Under the pieces are notes generated by a model that worked only from the letters and a program-made list of their open reading frames with translations, had not been told where the DNA came from and did not search any database. From assembly GCA_028689665.1 (NCBI GenBank), contig JAQVCR010000003.1, positions 124,001-188,000 of the forward strand: a stretch of 64,000 nucleotides of DNA, written 5' to 3'. Both the position numbers and the translations under genes were made by a program. Positions 1-10,252 of this stretch are shown piece by piece. Source of the DNA: Muribaculaceae bacterium (GTDB lineage: Bacteria > Bacteroidota > Bacteroidia > Bacteroidales > Muribaculaceae). Each line of letters begins with the position of its first letter. The first letter of the stretch is position 1.

Positions 1-510
1 TTTAATGACCTTAGACACGCCACCTTGAGTATATTTTAATCGAAGCTTTAATATCTTAGATGATCCTAGAGCGATAGGGTGTATTGATACTTTTAGTTTT
101 GTCCCAATTCTTTCATATTGAACATGAAACACAAGGTCGTTATAGTCGTAGTCGCCTGTTTTAGTATCTTCAAACATTACAGTCTGCCACAAGCTACTGT
201 ATGATGCATTGAGAGTACCTTCAGAGTAATCAATATTTATATCATCGGCACCTCTAGACGTAGAAGTCTTTGGTACTTTAATAGTAATAGGCTTGCTAGT
301 GCGTGCCAACACTTGACCATTATAAGAAACAGTAGTAATAAAACCGTCAACAACCGGAACCTTGTAGTCGGCTGTTGTAATCATTTTTTCAACCAATTCA
401 ACCTTTACAGGGTCGGTTTCAATGTCAGGATTAATCTCATTTTCTGTAACACACGAAGTTGAACAGAAAATTAATAAAGGTAAAGTTAAAAAATAGATTA
501 ATTTCTTCAT
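1..510 (-). CDS. Lipoprotein with LruC/DUF4842-like domain (C-terminus cut by window edge)
   Basis: Manual translation from ATG at 510 (minus): MKKLIYFLTLPLLIFCSTSCVTENEINPD...FEDTKTGDYDYNDLVFHVQYERIGTKLKV; lipobox-like Cys and the DYDYNDLVF motif; open to position 1. Confidence 0.65.
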   Translation of the reverse strand, partial: MKKLIYFLTLPLLIFCSTSCVTENEINPDIETDPVKVELVEKMITTADYKVPVVDGFITTVSYNGQVLARTSKPITIKVPKTSTSRGADDINIDYSEGTLNASYSSLWQTVMFEDTKTGDYDYNDLVFHVQYERIGTKLKVSIHPIALGSSKILKLRLKYTQGGVSKVIK

Positions 511-568
511 AAATAAAATATTTGTATATTCAATACTAAGTTTATGTTTGATTATTTAATGTATGTTG

Positions 569-1306
569 TTAAACGAAAGCTGTGTCATTTAAAATTTCAG
601 CTTTTGCGCTCAGTTTTTTATAATCTTTAGTAGTAATAAATTTTTGAATTTGTTCGAGATGAATGGTGTTGTGAATATCTGTACCAATAAAATCGACCAT
701 ATTATTCTCTAGTAGCCACCATGCTGTTTCTTTAACATCCTTCCCATAGTAGCCTGAAAAAGATAGGAGATTGACTTGTAAAAGCAAGTCGGAATCGTGA
801 AGCTCTTTGTATCTACTACGTTTCTGGATATAATATTTATATCTTTCGGGGTGAGCTAGAATTGGAATAAGACCTTTCATTTTTAATTCAAATACTAACT
901 CATCGAAGTTTAGTGCTTGCTGAATGAATGAATTTTCTATAAGTATAAAATTGTTAGGCAGTAATAAGAAGTCGTTAGCCTTAAATACCTTATTCTCAAA
1001 GAAATCGTCAAGACGATACTCGGCAGAGTACATAATGTCGATGTCAATATTTTCATTTTTTAGATTATCTTTGAGCCGATTAAAAGGAGCATCAAGAGTA
1101 GCTCTACTATTCTCAAATGTAGCTTCGGTAACATGCGGTGTGATTAGCATTCGCTTAATTCCTAATTGGTTGAGCGAACGTATAATAAATGTAGAAGTTT
1201 CTACGTTTTTCGACCCGTCATCAACCCCCGGAACCATGTGAGAATGGATATCGGTAGAGTAAAAAAGGGACTCTTGTACTTTGCTTTTTTTGAAAAAATC
1301 GAACAT
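569..1306 (-). CDS. CpsB/YwqE-type PHP-domain tyrosine-protein phosphatase
   Basis: ORF 245 aa; TDIHSHMVPGVDDGSKNVETS, ITPHVTE, LAHPERY and GTDIHN metal-binding motifs. Confidence 0.85.
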   Translation of the reverse strand: MFDFFKKSKVQESLFYSTDIHSHMVPGVDDGSKNVETSTFIIRSLNQLGIKRMLITPHVTEATFENSRATLDAPFNRLKDNLKNENIDIDIMYSAEYRLDDFFENKVFKANDFLLLPNNFILIENSFIQQALNFDELVFELKMKGLIPILAHPERYKYYIQKRSRYKELHDSDLLLQVNLLSFSGYYGKDVKETAWWLLENNMVDFIGTDIHNTIHLEQIQKFITTKDYKKLSAKAEILNDTAFV

Positions 1307-1452
1307 TACAGAAAAATTTCATTATTTGCACTACAAAAATACAAAATAAATTTCTTATATTTGATAAAAGATGTACATTTGTCAAATATAATTGTAACAA
1401 AAAAGATACAAACTAAGAATCAATATTGTAAATAACAAAAAACCTAAAATTT

Positions 1453-3318
1453 ATGAACCGGAAATTGAAAGTAAGAGACTTGACTATGCGCGATGGTCAA
1501 CAATCTTTATTTGCAACGCGAATGAAGCAGGAAAGTATTGACAAGTTATTGCCATATTATAAAAATGCTGGTTTTTACGCAATGGAAGTATGGGGTGGAG
1601 CAGTGCCCGATTCAGTTATGCGTTATTTGGGAGAATGTCCATGGAATAGATTAAAAACGATAAGTGATAAGATGGAAGGAAAGTCTTTACTTACAGCATT
1701 ATCGCGTGGACGAAATCTATTTGGATATGTGCCTTACCCTAATTCTGTTCTCGAAGGATTTTATAAAGAATCGATAAAGAACGGATTAAATGTTATGCGC
1801 ATCTTTGATGCACTTAACGACCTTGATAATGTAAAAGATTCGGTAAAATTAATTAACGAGATGGGTGGTATTGCCGATGGTGCTGTATGTTATACTGTCG
1901 ACCCAAAAGATGAAACACCAACAGAAAAAATAGGTTTTTTTGGTAAATTACTAGGAAAGAAGCCACAAGAACCAAAGAAAATATTTACCGACGATTACTT
2001 TATAGAGAAGGCAAAAGGATACGAAAATCTAGGTGCAAAAATAATAACAATAAAGGATATGGCAGGATTAATTAATCCTGCCAGAGTGGCATCACTTATG
2101 CCGAAATTGAAATCAGCCGTAAGCGTGCCAATAGATTTCCACACTCATTGCACTCCCGGATATGGACTTGCATCTGCATTGATGGCAATAATCCATGGCG
2201 TAGATATTCTAGATACTAATATTTGGTATTTTGGTGGTGGCTCGGCAGCACCGTCAATAGAGTTAGTGTATCTATTTGCAAAGAAACTCGGTGTAGAGGT
2301 AGATGTGAATATGGAAGCCGTAGGTAAAATACGCAATGAATTAAAAGAGATACGCAAAGACTTGAAAGACTTCGATCTAGGAAAGAGTTTCCCTATCGAT
2401 TTCGATCCATTGACCGACACACTTCCTGCAAACATAGATAATCTATTTGATGTAGCAATAAATGCGGCTAAATCGAATCAAGAACAAGCACTATTAGATG
2501 CATGCCATTCGATAGAAGATTATTTCAATTTCCCGAAGCCAAATCAAATAGTAAAGAATGCAGAAGTACCCGGAGGAATGTATTCTAATATGGTAGCTCA
2601 ATTAAAAGCATTGGGTTCAGAAGATGTATTAGAAGAAGCTATGGCATTAATACCAAAGGTAAGACGTGATGCCGGTCTTGTGCCATTAGTTACTCCGACA
2701 AGCCAGATTGTAGGTAGTCAAGCAGTATCGGTAGCTATAGATCGTAAAAAAGGGAATCCTGATTACACCAATGTATCTAATCAATTCATCTCACTAATAA
2801 AAGGTGAATATGGACGCACCCCGGTTGCAATAGCGCCCGAATTTAGAGAAAAAATCACAGGCGATGCAATGGAACATCCGTATGATGTTTCGACATATAA
2901 AGAGCCAGAGAATGTTACTCTGCCCGAATTTGATAATGTTAAGTTGGCTCAGACTAAGGAAGAATTTTTATTATTAGAATTGCTTCCAAGTGTAGCAACA
3001 GGATTTTTAAAGAAACGTAGAGAAGCTGAGTATGTAGCCAGTGGCAAATCAAAAGTAGAGGAATCGAAACCGGAAGTTAAAGAAGAACCAAAAGCCGAAG
3101 TTACCGGTGCTACAATTAAAGCTCCAATGGGAGGCAAAATTGTAGAAATAGACGTCAAACCGGGCGATACAGTAAAGGTTGGTACAAAACTATTGGTATA
3201 TGAAGCAATGAAAATGGAAAATGATATACTATCTGATAAAGCAGGAGTAATAAAACGCATTTTTGTTGTGGCAGATCAAGTGGTAGGTACAAACGACTTG
3301 TTGGTAGAATTTGAATAA
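1453..3318 (+). CDS. Oxaloacetate decarboxylase alpha subunit / pyruvate carboxylase subunit B with C-terminal biotinyl domain
   Basis: VRDLTMRDGQQSLFATRM carboxyltransferase N-terminus, K/E/P-rich linker, biotinyl motif YEAMKMEND. Confidence 0.9.
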   Translation: MNRKLKVRDLTMRDGQQSLFATRMKQESIDKLLPYYKNAGFYAMEVWGGAVPDSVMRYLGECPWNRLKTISDKMEGKSLLTALSRGRNLFGYVPYPNSVLEGFYKESIKNGLNVMRIFDALNDLDNVKDSVKLINEMGGIADGAVCYTVDPKDETPTEKIGFFGKLLGKKPQEPKKIFTDDYFIEKAKGYENLGAKIITIKDMAGLINPARVASLMPKLKSAVSVPIDFHTHCTPGYGLASALMAIIHGVDILDTNIWYFGGGSAAPSIELVYLFAKKLGVEVDVNMEAVGKIRNELKEIRKDLKDFDLGKSFPIDFDPLTDTLPANIDNLFDVAINAAKSNQEQALLDACHSIEDYFNFPKPNQIVKNAEVPGGMYSNMVAQLKALGSEDVLEEAMALIPKVRRDAGLVPLVTPTSQIVGSQAVSVAIDRKKGNPDYTNVSNQFISLIKGEYGRTPVAIAPEFREKITGDAMEHPYDVSTYKEPENVTLPEFDNVKLAQTKEEFLLLELLPSVATGFLKKRREAEYVASGKSKVEESKPEVKEEPKAEVTGATIKAPMGGKIVEIDVKPGDTVKVGTKLLVYEAMKMENDILSDKAGVIKRIFVVADQVVGTNDLLVEFE

Positions 3319-3332
3319 ATACTATAAATAAT

Positions 3333-3373
3333 AAATGCGCCAATCTATCAATTTAGATTGGCGCATTTTTTTT
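3333..3373 (+). terminator. Rho-independent terminator after the OadA/PycB-like gene
   Basis: aaatgcgccaatct-atcaatt-agattggcgcattttttttg: long stem plus T-run, 15 nt after the stop. Confidence 0.88.
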
Positions 3374-3446
3374 GCATAAGTTAAATTATTTAAATTTATT
3401 ATTCAGATTTTAAATACAAAAAGGAGGTCGGTTTAATCTATTTGCT

Positions 3447-3454
3447 TATATTTG
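3447..3454 (+). promoter_or_regulatory. Candidate -7 element (TATATTTG) of the multi-PAS kinase gene
   Basis: Matches the Bacteroidetes TAnnTTTG -7 consensus about 60 nt upstream of the ORF. Confidence 0.45.
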
Positions 3455-3513
3455 TCTTGTTATTTGTTTTATGATAGATAACATATTTTTCAAATTAAGT
3501 AAGATTGTTATAA

Positions 3514-6500
3514 TTGATGAAGATACTTCACCACTGTATTATGCGTTCGATACCATTTCTAATTGCTTTTAGTTGGATTCTATTATCGAGTTGCCTGCCT
3601 GCTAATCAAATAAATTGCAGCGCAAACATTAATCTATTTACTGATTTGCTAGGGACACTAGCATATATATCGGCACTAGATTGTTCTAATTCGTTGAATC
3701 ATATATATATTATGATAGCTATATTGCTTAGTATAGTGTTAATATTTATTATTATATCTGTGCTTTTAAAAAGGAAAGTAGAGAAAACGGCGAAAGATTT
3801 GTTATGGCAGAAGGAACAACTTGCATTAGCAATCAAAGCCGGAGATGTAAAGGTATGGGGTTATGATGTAAAGCGTAATTTGTTATATAATATAGAGGGC
3901 AAATGTTTTCCCGAAACGTTTACAAAGATAGAAGACGTAATTAATTGTATTCACCCAGATTATTTACATTTATGGCAATCTAGGCGAGACTCAATACTAA
4001 GAGGAGAAGATCCAAAAGAGTCGACAGTAATATGTTATAAATTTACAGAATCTGAAAATTGGACATATATTGAAGAAAATTTATTTTTAGTAAGAAACAG
4101 TGATGGAGAAGTAGAACGAATAGTAGGGACACACAAAAATATTACACAAAAATATAAGGAGAAAGCTCGTAAAGAATACATGCTTGAGCAATATCAGAAA
4201 GTTCTTGATGCCTCGTCGGTAAAATTAGAAATTTATGATAATCAAGGCGTACTATTATCTCTAAGTAACGAAGATGAACATAAAAGTCTTATAAAATTAG
4301 CTGAGAATTTTAAAGATAATGATTTTGTAAATGAAGAAGTATTGCAAAACATAGCTCAAAACAAATCGATCGTCTTAACAAAAAAAATTCAAAATACTCA
4401 TAACGACGGAGTCTCTTATGATCTAGTTTTCGTAGAGATAGCCATATCCCCGATACTTAATGCTTCTGGTCAATTAGATAATATAGTCATTACACTTATC
4501 GACGTAACCGATAATATTTCTAAAACGAAGGAGTTAATCTCCCTCAATGAAGAAAAAGAAATAATGTTATCGAATATGCCCGATGGCTATGTAATGTTTA
4601 ATAATGCCGGAGAGCCGGAGTATGCAAACAATTCATTTTGTAAAATATTGGGGATCGATAATTTTGAAGAATTTAGAAATAGCAAAATCAATATTTTTGA
4701 TAGCGAATTTTTCGGGCCTGATATTTCAAAGTGTTGCAAAGAAAATATTAATATTCAAGTAAAAATAAGCGTAAATTTCGATAAAATAAAACCACTATTT
4801 AGCACAAGAACCGAAGGCGTAAGGCATTTTTTAGTACGTTGTTGTTCTATATTATCGACACAATCACAGGTGAAAGGATATATGCTTATAATTAATGATG
4901 AGACATCAGAAGTAAATCACTCAAAAGCTATTAAAGAAAGCCATCGAAAGACCGAGCTGGCAGTACAAGTAAGTGGCTTGATACAGTGGGATTTCACGTG
5001 TAGTAATGAGAAAGTATCATTAAATAAGCCAAATGGAGATTCTTATGATGTTGATATAGATTATATATTGTCAAAAATCTGTGATGAAGATATAGATAAA
5101 GTATTGCAAATAATAGCCCAATTAAGGCGAGGAGATAAATCTCCATTTAAAACGGAGGTAAGAGTACATTTAGACGATGACATAAACAAATACTATAGTG
5201 TTACAGGAACTCCATTAAAATTAGATTCGCAAGATAATGTGATGTCTTATACCGGATTTATAAGAGATAATACGCTATCCTACAATCTAACACAAGAACT
5301 GAAATCGCAGAATGAACTGAATCAATTAGTCTTAGACAATATGAGGTCGGGAATTGTTTTTCTCGATTTAGATGGAATTGTGTTGTGGGAAAATGTATCG
5401 GTCAAATTCCCATTAGAAGTAACCGGTGGTAAATTGTTGTTCGAGGTTGGCAAGCATTGTTGGGATTCTCACAGTGAGGCAAAAATACCGTGTGAAGATT
5501 GTTTAGTAAAAGCCGTAACAAGTGGACGATGCACATCGATGGACACAAAGAAGAAATTATTATCGGGTAGTACAATTGAAATAGTTGCCAATGCCGCATA
5601 TAATGATAATAAGGAATTAAAAGGCGTTGTATTGAGAGTAGATGACATATCAATAAGGACACGATTATATGATGAAGTAGAAACTGCAAGAAATGATGCA
5701 CAAATGGCTTTACAGCTACTTCAAGATATTGTAGAACGAATACCGGGATTGATATTTATAAAAGACGCAAACGATGATTTTAGGTATATACTAGGGAATA
5801 AGATGTTTGAACAATTTTGTGGATATGATGCTAAATATGCCATTGGAAAAACAGACTATGACCTATATGATAAAGATGAAGCAGACGAATATGTAAATGC
5901 CGATAAAAGAGTAATAGAATCGGGAGGTAACGTAGTTATAGATTCAGTAACAAATCTAGCAGATGGCTCGAAAGTGTATTGGCAGATAACAAAATCGGCA
6001 ATTCACACTGTCGATGGTCGTACTCTTATTGTAGCTTTAGGAGCCGACTTGACAAAAGAAAAAGAATATAGCAACAGTCTTAAAATAGCTAAAGAGAAAG
6101 CAGAGGAAGCCGATAAATTAAAATCGGCATTCCTAGCAAATATGAGTCATGAGATACGTACTCCATTAAATGCAATAGTAGGTTTCTCGGAATTGGTAAT
6201 AAATACAGAAGATGTAGAGGATCGTAAGGCATATTGTAAAATAATTGCAACAAATAATGAATTGTTATTACGTCTTATAAATGATATTCTCGACTTGTCA
6301 AAACTAGATGCAGGAACAGTTGAACTATGCCCGATAGAATTTGATTTACCAAGCTATATCAAAGAGCTAGAGGCAGTAGTGAGGGTGAGAATGAAAGATT
6401 CGCCCGTAAAATTAATGATAGACAACCCATATAAAGACTATATTGTTAGCCTAGATAGAAATAAACTCACTCAAATAATTATGAATTTTGTTACAAATTC

Positions 6501-6777
6501 AATTAAATACACACCGAGTGGTTACATAAAGGTTGGGTATAAGGAAAAAGATGGAGGAGTTCTATTCTATGTAGAAGATTCCGGCATTGGAATTGCCGAC
6601 AATAAAAAAGATAAGATTTTCCAGCGCTTTGAAAAATTAGACCAATTTGCGCAGGGTACAGGATTAGGGCTGTCGATATGTAAATCTTTAGCCGAATTGA
6701 ATGGAGGAAAGATAGGATTTGAATCAGAGCAAGGGAAAGGCTCGTATTTCTGGTTCTGGAAAAAGCGAGGTATCTAG
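3514..6777 (+). CDS. Multi-PAS-domain membrane sensor histidine kinase
   Basis: 1087 aa; N-terminal TM segments, several PAS-like regions, HisKA SHEIRTPLNAIVGFSEL, HATPase motifs (DSGIGI, GTGLGLSI). No receiver domain at the C-terminus. Confidence 0.9.
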   Translation: MMKILHHCIMRSIPFLIAFSWILLSSCLPANQINCSANINLFTDLLGTLAYISALDCSNSLNHIYIMIAILLSIVLIFIIISVLLKRKVEKTAKDLLWQKEQLALAIKAGDVKVWGYDVKRNLLYNIEGKCFPETFTKIEDVINCIHPDYLHLWQSRRDSILRGEDPKESTVICYKFTESENWTYIEENLFLVRNSDGEVERIVGTHKNITQKYKEKARKEYMLEQYQKVLDASSVKLEIYDNQGVLLSLSNEDEHKSLIKLAENFKDNDFVNEEVLQNIAQNKSIVLTKKIQNTHNDGVSYDLVFVEIAISPILNASGQLDNIVITLIDVTDNISKTKELISLNEEKEIMLSNMPDGYVMFNNAGEPEYANNSFCKILGIDNFEEFRNSKINIFDSEFFGPDISKCCKENINIQVKISVNFDKIKPLFSTRTEGVRHFLVRCCSILSTQSQVKGYMLIINDETSEVNHSKAIKESHRKTELAVQVSGLIQWDFTCSNEKVSLNKPNGDSYDVDIDYILSKICDEDIDKVLQIIAQLRRGDKSPFKTEVRVHLDDDINKYYSVTGTPLKLDSQDNVMSYTGFIRDNTLSYNLTQELKSQNELNQLVLDNMRSGIVFLDLDGIVLWENVSVKFPLEVTGGKLLFEVGKHCWDSHSEAKIPCEDCLVKAVTSGRCTSMDTKKKLLSGSTIEIVANAAYNDNKELKGVVLRVDDISIRTRLYDEVETARNDAQMALQLLQDIVERIPGLIFIKDANDDFRYILGNKMFEQFCGYDAKYAIGKTDYDLYDKDEADEYVNADKRVIESGGNVVIDSVTNLADGSKVYWQITKSAIHTVDGRTLIVALGADLTKEKEYSNSLKIAKEKAEEADKLKSAFLANMSHEIRTPLNAIVGFSELVINTEDVEDRKAYCKIIATNNELLLRLINDILDLSKLDAGTVELCPIEFDLPSYIKELEAVVRVRMKDSPVKLMIDNPYKDYIVSLDRNKLTQIIMNFVTNSIKYTPSGYIKVGYKEKDGGVLFYVEDSGIGIADNKKDKIFQRFEKLDQFAQGTGLGLSICKSLAELNGGKIGFESEQGKGSYFWFWKKRGI

Positions 6778-6872
6778 ATTATACATAAATTAACACTACT
6801 ATCCTGATATAGGTGAATTTAGTGTTAAAATCGAGCGAATAAGGGGGTTTTGTGTATGTGTATCTAATTTGT

Positions 6873-6903
6873 TTTGTTTACAATATGATTGAATTTACTT
6901 TTG
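6873..6903 (+). promoter_or_regulatory. Promoter of the efflux operon (TTTG, 19 nt, TACTTTTG)
   Basis: TTTG at 6873-6876 and TACTTTTG at 6896-6903, consistent with the Bacteroidetes housekeeping sigma consensus. Confidence 0.6.
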
Positions 6904-6927
6904 TAAAAGAAATTTTATTGTAAAAGA

Positions 6928-8262
6928 ATGAATAATAAACAAGTAACTTTTAGTATTTTCTTCCTTTCTATATTTTTATTAGCAGCACTAAGAATGAATG
7001 GTGCTGAAACAAATGAAAATATATCTCCTACGACTTGGAGCTATCAAGAATGTCTTAACTATGCAATTGAGCATAATATAGATTTGCGAAGAGAATTACT
7101 TACTAGCGAAAGCAGTAAGGTGGATTTAGAAAAAGCAAAGGCTCAATGGCTTCCATCGTTAAATTTAGCGACGACACAAGGCTTTACAAATTATCCTAAA
7201 GATAATGGGAACTCCTATACAGGAACTTATGGACTTAACGCTTCTTGGACTATCTATGATGGTAATAGTAGGAATAATAATATAAAATCGAGTGAAATAC
7301 AGACTCGTATTAACGACTATAGTATAGAGTCGGTCAAAAACAATTTAGAGACACAGATATTAAGCTATTATCTTAAAATATTGTATTCTAAAGAGGCAAT
7401 AGAAATATCGAAACAGGCATTAGAGGTTAGCAAAATGCAGATGGAGCGAGCAGAGCAATTAATGAAGTCGGGGAAATTATCACGAGTAGATTTATCTCAA
7501 ATAGAATCGCAGTATCACACAGATAATTATAATTTAGTATCATCGCAAAGCAATTATTCAACTAATATAATGGAGCTTAAACAATTATTAATGTTAGGGC
7601 ATGATTATAATTTTGAATTAGATTCATTAAGTTTCTCAGAGCTATTAATTCTAGGTGATCTGCCATTAATCGGAGACGTATATAGTACAGCAATTTCCTG
7701 GTTGCCCACTTTTAAGAGCAGCACATTGCAACAAGAAATGAAAGATTATGATATTAAATCGGCAAAGGGAGGTTATTATCCAAGCATTTCACTAAATGCC
7801 GGTGTTGGTACATCAAATTCCACATCTAATAGCGGTAATTTTGGTAATCAGTTATACAAAGGATTAAATGAACAAATATCTGTAACATTCTCAGTACCGA
7901 TATTAGATAAAAAGACTAATAAGAGTGCCGTAGCAAAAGCTAATATAGAAAAATTAAATGCAGTACTTGAACATGAGAGTTTAGAGAATGAGCTATCAAA
8001 AACGATTGAATCAATATTTATTGAGGCAAGAAGCTCACAAGCTAAATATGTGTCAGGATTAGAGCAAGTTAAAAGTGCTCAGTTAACAAACGACTTAACG
8101 TCAGAGCAATTTAGATTAGGCTTAGTAAATACACTAGATTTGCTTACATCACATAATAATCTATTATCTGCTCAGCAAGAACTGCTACAGTCGAAATATA
8201 TGGCAATAATAAGTATAAAAATGATTGAATTTTATGAACATAAATCAATAACACTTCCATAA
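6928..8262 (+). CDS. TolC family outer membrane efflux protein
   Basis: WSYQECLNYAIEHNIDLRRELL start, repeated coiled-coil OEP architecture; followed by adaptor and ABC genes. Confidence 0.9.
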   Translation: MNNKQVTFSIFFLSIFLLAALRMNGAETNENISPTTWSYQECLNYAIEHNIDLRRELLTSESSKVDLEKAKAQWLPSLNLATTQGFTNYPKDNGNSYTGTYGLNASWTIYDGNSRNNNIKSSEIQTRINDYSIESVKNNLETQILSYYLKILYSKEAIEISKQALEVSKMQMERAEQLMKSGKLSRVDLSQIESQYHTDNYNLVSSQSNYSTNIMELKQLLMLGHDYNFELDSLSFSELLILGDLPLIGDVYSTAISWLPTFKSSTLQQEMKDYDIKSAKGGYYPSISLNAGVGTSNSTSNSGNFGNQLYKGLNEQISVTFSVPILDKKTNKSAVAKANIEKLNAVLEHESLENELSKTIESIFIEARSSQAKYVSGLEQVKSAQLTNDLTSEQFRLGLVNTLDLLTSHNNLLSAQQELLQSKYMAIISIKMIEFYEHKSITLP

Positions 8263-8267
8263 TAACA

Positions 8268-9500
8268 ATGAGAATAAAAAAAGAAATAACTAATTATATA
8301 ATCTTAGGATTAATACTTCTTACCTCATATTCGTGTAATGAAGAAAAGAAGGTAATATTAGAAACAGTAAAAGTCGAACGTGGTGATGTCTGTGATATAG
8401 TTACTGCGACCGGCACATTGGAGTGTATTACAAAAGTAGATGTAGGTACACAAGTTACAGGCATAATATCAAAATTATATGTTGATTATAATTCAAAAGT
8501 AACAAAAGGTCAATTAATTGCAGAATTAGAAAAGACATTGTTAGAAAGTGAATATAATTCTGCGACATCGAATATGGAAAGTGCCAAGCTCACTTATGAA
8601 TATAATAAAAAGAATTATGAGCGAGACAATCAACTTCACGAAAAGCAATTGATAAGCGATTACGACTATGAGACATCTCGTAAAGATTATATGTTATCAA
8701 AGTCGGCGTATGATAAGAGCATCTCAGATCGTGTAAAAGCCGCAAAAAATTTGAATTACACTGAGATTTATTCACCGATAGATGGTATTGTGATTTCGAG
8801 AGAAGTAGAAGAAGGACAAACAGTGGTATCGAGTATGAATGTTGCAAATTTATATACCATTGCCGATTTGAGCAATATGCAAGTGGTTGCCGATGTTGAT
8901 GAAGCCGATATAGGTGCTGTTAAAGTAGGGCAAAATTCTACTTTTATGGTAGATGCTTTTCCTAACGATGTCTTTTCTGGTAAGGTTACACAAGTGCGGT
9001 TAAGTCCGACAACAACATCTAATGTGGTAACATATCAAGTGGTAGTTGAAGTACCGAATCCTGATTTAAAGTTAATTCCGGGACTTACAGCAAACATTAC
9101 AATAAATGTAAAAGAGAACAAGAATGTAATGTTGTTGCCATTAAAAACAATGCGATTTACGCCTCAAGAATTTGAAAATGCAGAAGATCTACCACAAGCA
9201 TCATCGCCTATTCCACAAAATCCGAATACGAACGAAGGCGACAGCCCAAAAGATCCGGCATTAGCAACTAGTACATCAAAACGTCTTATTTGGCTTGTCA
9301 GGGATAATAAATTAATAGCGACAGAGATAGAGCTAGGCGAAGAAAATGGTGTAAATTTTGAAGTTAAATCGGGGGTAAAAGAAGGTGATGTAGTAGCTCT
9401 TCAATATAGCACAGAGGAGAAGACTGAAACTAGCAGCGAGGCACAGGGAGCGAACAGCCCATTTATGCCAAAACCTCCCGGAGGGAATAATAAGAAATAA
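8268..9500 (+). CDS. MacA-like periplasmic adaptor (efflux membrane fusion protein)
   Basis: Lipobox SYSCNEE, VTATGTLECITKVDVGTQVTGIISKLYVDYNSKVTKGQLIAELE; operon position. Confidence 0.9.
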   Translation: MRIKKEITNYIILGLILLTSYSCNEEKKVILETVKVERGDVCDIVTATGTLECITKVDVGTQVTGIISKLYVDYNSKVTKGQLIAELEKTLLESEYNSATSNMESAKLTYEYNKKNYERDNQLHEKQLISDYDYETSRKDYMLSKSAYDKSISDRVKAAKNLNYTEIYSPIDGIVISREVEEGQTVVSSMNVANLYTIADLSNMQVVADVDEADIGAVKVGQNSTFMVDAFPNDVFSGKVTQVRLSPTTTSNVVTYQVVVEVPNPDLKLIPGLTANITINVKENKNVMLLPLKTMRFTPQEFENAEDLPQASSPIPQNPNTNEGDSPKDPALATSTSKRLIWLVRDNKLIATEIELGEENGVNFEVKSGVKEGDVVALQYSTEEKTETSSEAQGANSPFMPKPPGGNNKK

Positions 9501-9502
9501 TT

Positions 9503-10246
9503 ATGGCAAAAGAGATAATAAAAATAGATAGCCTTCGACGTAATTTCACAGTTGGAAGTGAAGTGGTACATGCCTTGCGTAATATTTCATTTACAATCAA
9601 TGAAGGCGAATTTGTTACAATAATGGGAACTTCCGGCTCCGGGAAATCGACATTATTAAACACTCTTGGTTGTCTTGATACTCCGACTTCAGGCGATTAT
9701 TATCTTGATGGAATATCAGTAAAGAGTATGGGCAATAATGAGCGAGCAAGAATGCGCAACCGAAAGATTGGATTTATTTTCCAAAGTTATAATTTGTTGC
9801 CTAAAACAACGGCAATAGAAAATGTAGAATTGCCACTATTATATAATAGCGATGTGAGTGCAAAAGAGAGAGAACAGAAAGCCAAAGCCGCACTTGAGGC
9901 AGTAGAATTGGGCGATCGCTTATATCATAAATCAAATCAAATGTCGGGTGGGCAACAGCAGCGTGTTGCAATAGCGCGAGCATTAGTTAATGATCCGGTA
10001 ATAATATTAGCCGATGAGGCAACCGGTAATCTTGACACTCGAACAGCATTTAGTATTTTGATATTACTACAAAATCTCTATAAGAAAGGGAAGACAATAA
10101 TATTTGTAACGCATAATCCGGATTTAGCTAAATATAGTAGTAGAAATATTGTATTGCGAGATGGTAAAATAATTTCAGACGAAAAAAATTCCCAGATAAG
10201 TAGTGCCGAAGATACTTATAAATCGTTACCAATAATTAATGATTAG
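9503..10246 (+). CDS. ABC transporter ATP-binding protein (MacB/LolD type)
   Basis: Walker [10 protein letters not shown], signature [15 protein letters not shown], Walker [14 protein letters not shown]. Confidence 0.95.
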   Translation: MAKEIIKIDSLRRNFTVGSEVVHALRNISFTINEGEFVTIMGTSGSGKSTLLNTLGCLDTPTSGDYYLDGISVKSMGNNERARMRNRKIGFIFQSYNLLPKTTAIENVELPLLYNSDVSAKEREQKAKAALEAVELGDRLYHKSNQMSGGQQQRVAIARALVNDPVIILADEATGNLDTRTAFSILILLQNLYKKGKTIIFVTHNPDLAKYSSRNIVLRDGKIISDEKNSQISSAEDTYKSLPIIND

Positions 10247-10252
10247 AATTAA

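Noticed and set aside
924-1435. Plus-strand ORFs 924..1241 and 1166..1435
   Set aside because: Antisense to the well-supported CpsB-like PHP phosphatase; no domain motifs.
6790-6828. ttaacacta...tagtgttaa hairpin after the multi-PAS kinase as a terminator
   Set aside because: No T-run follows and the loop is long; not strong enough to list.
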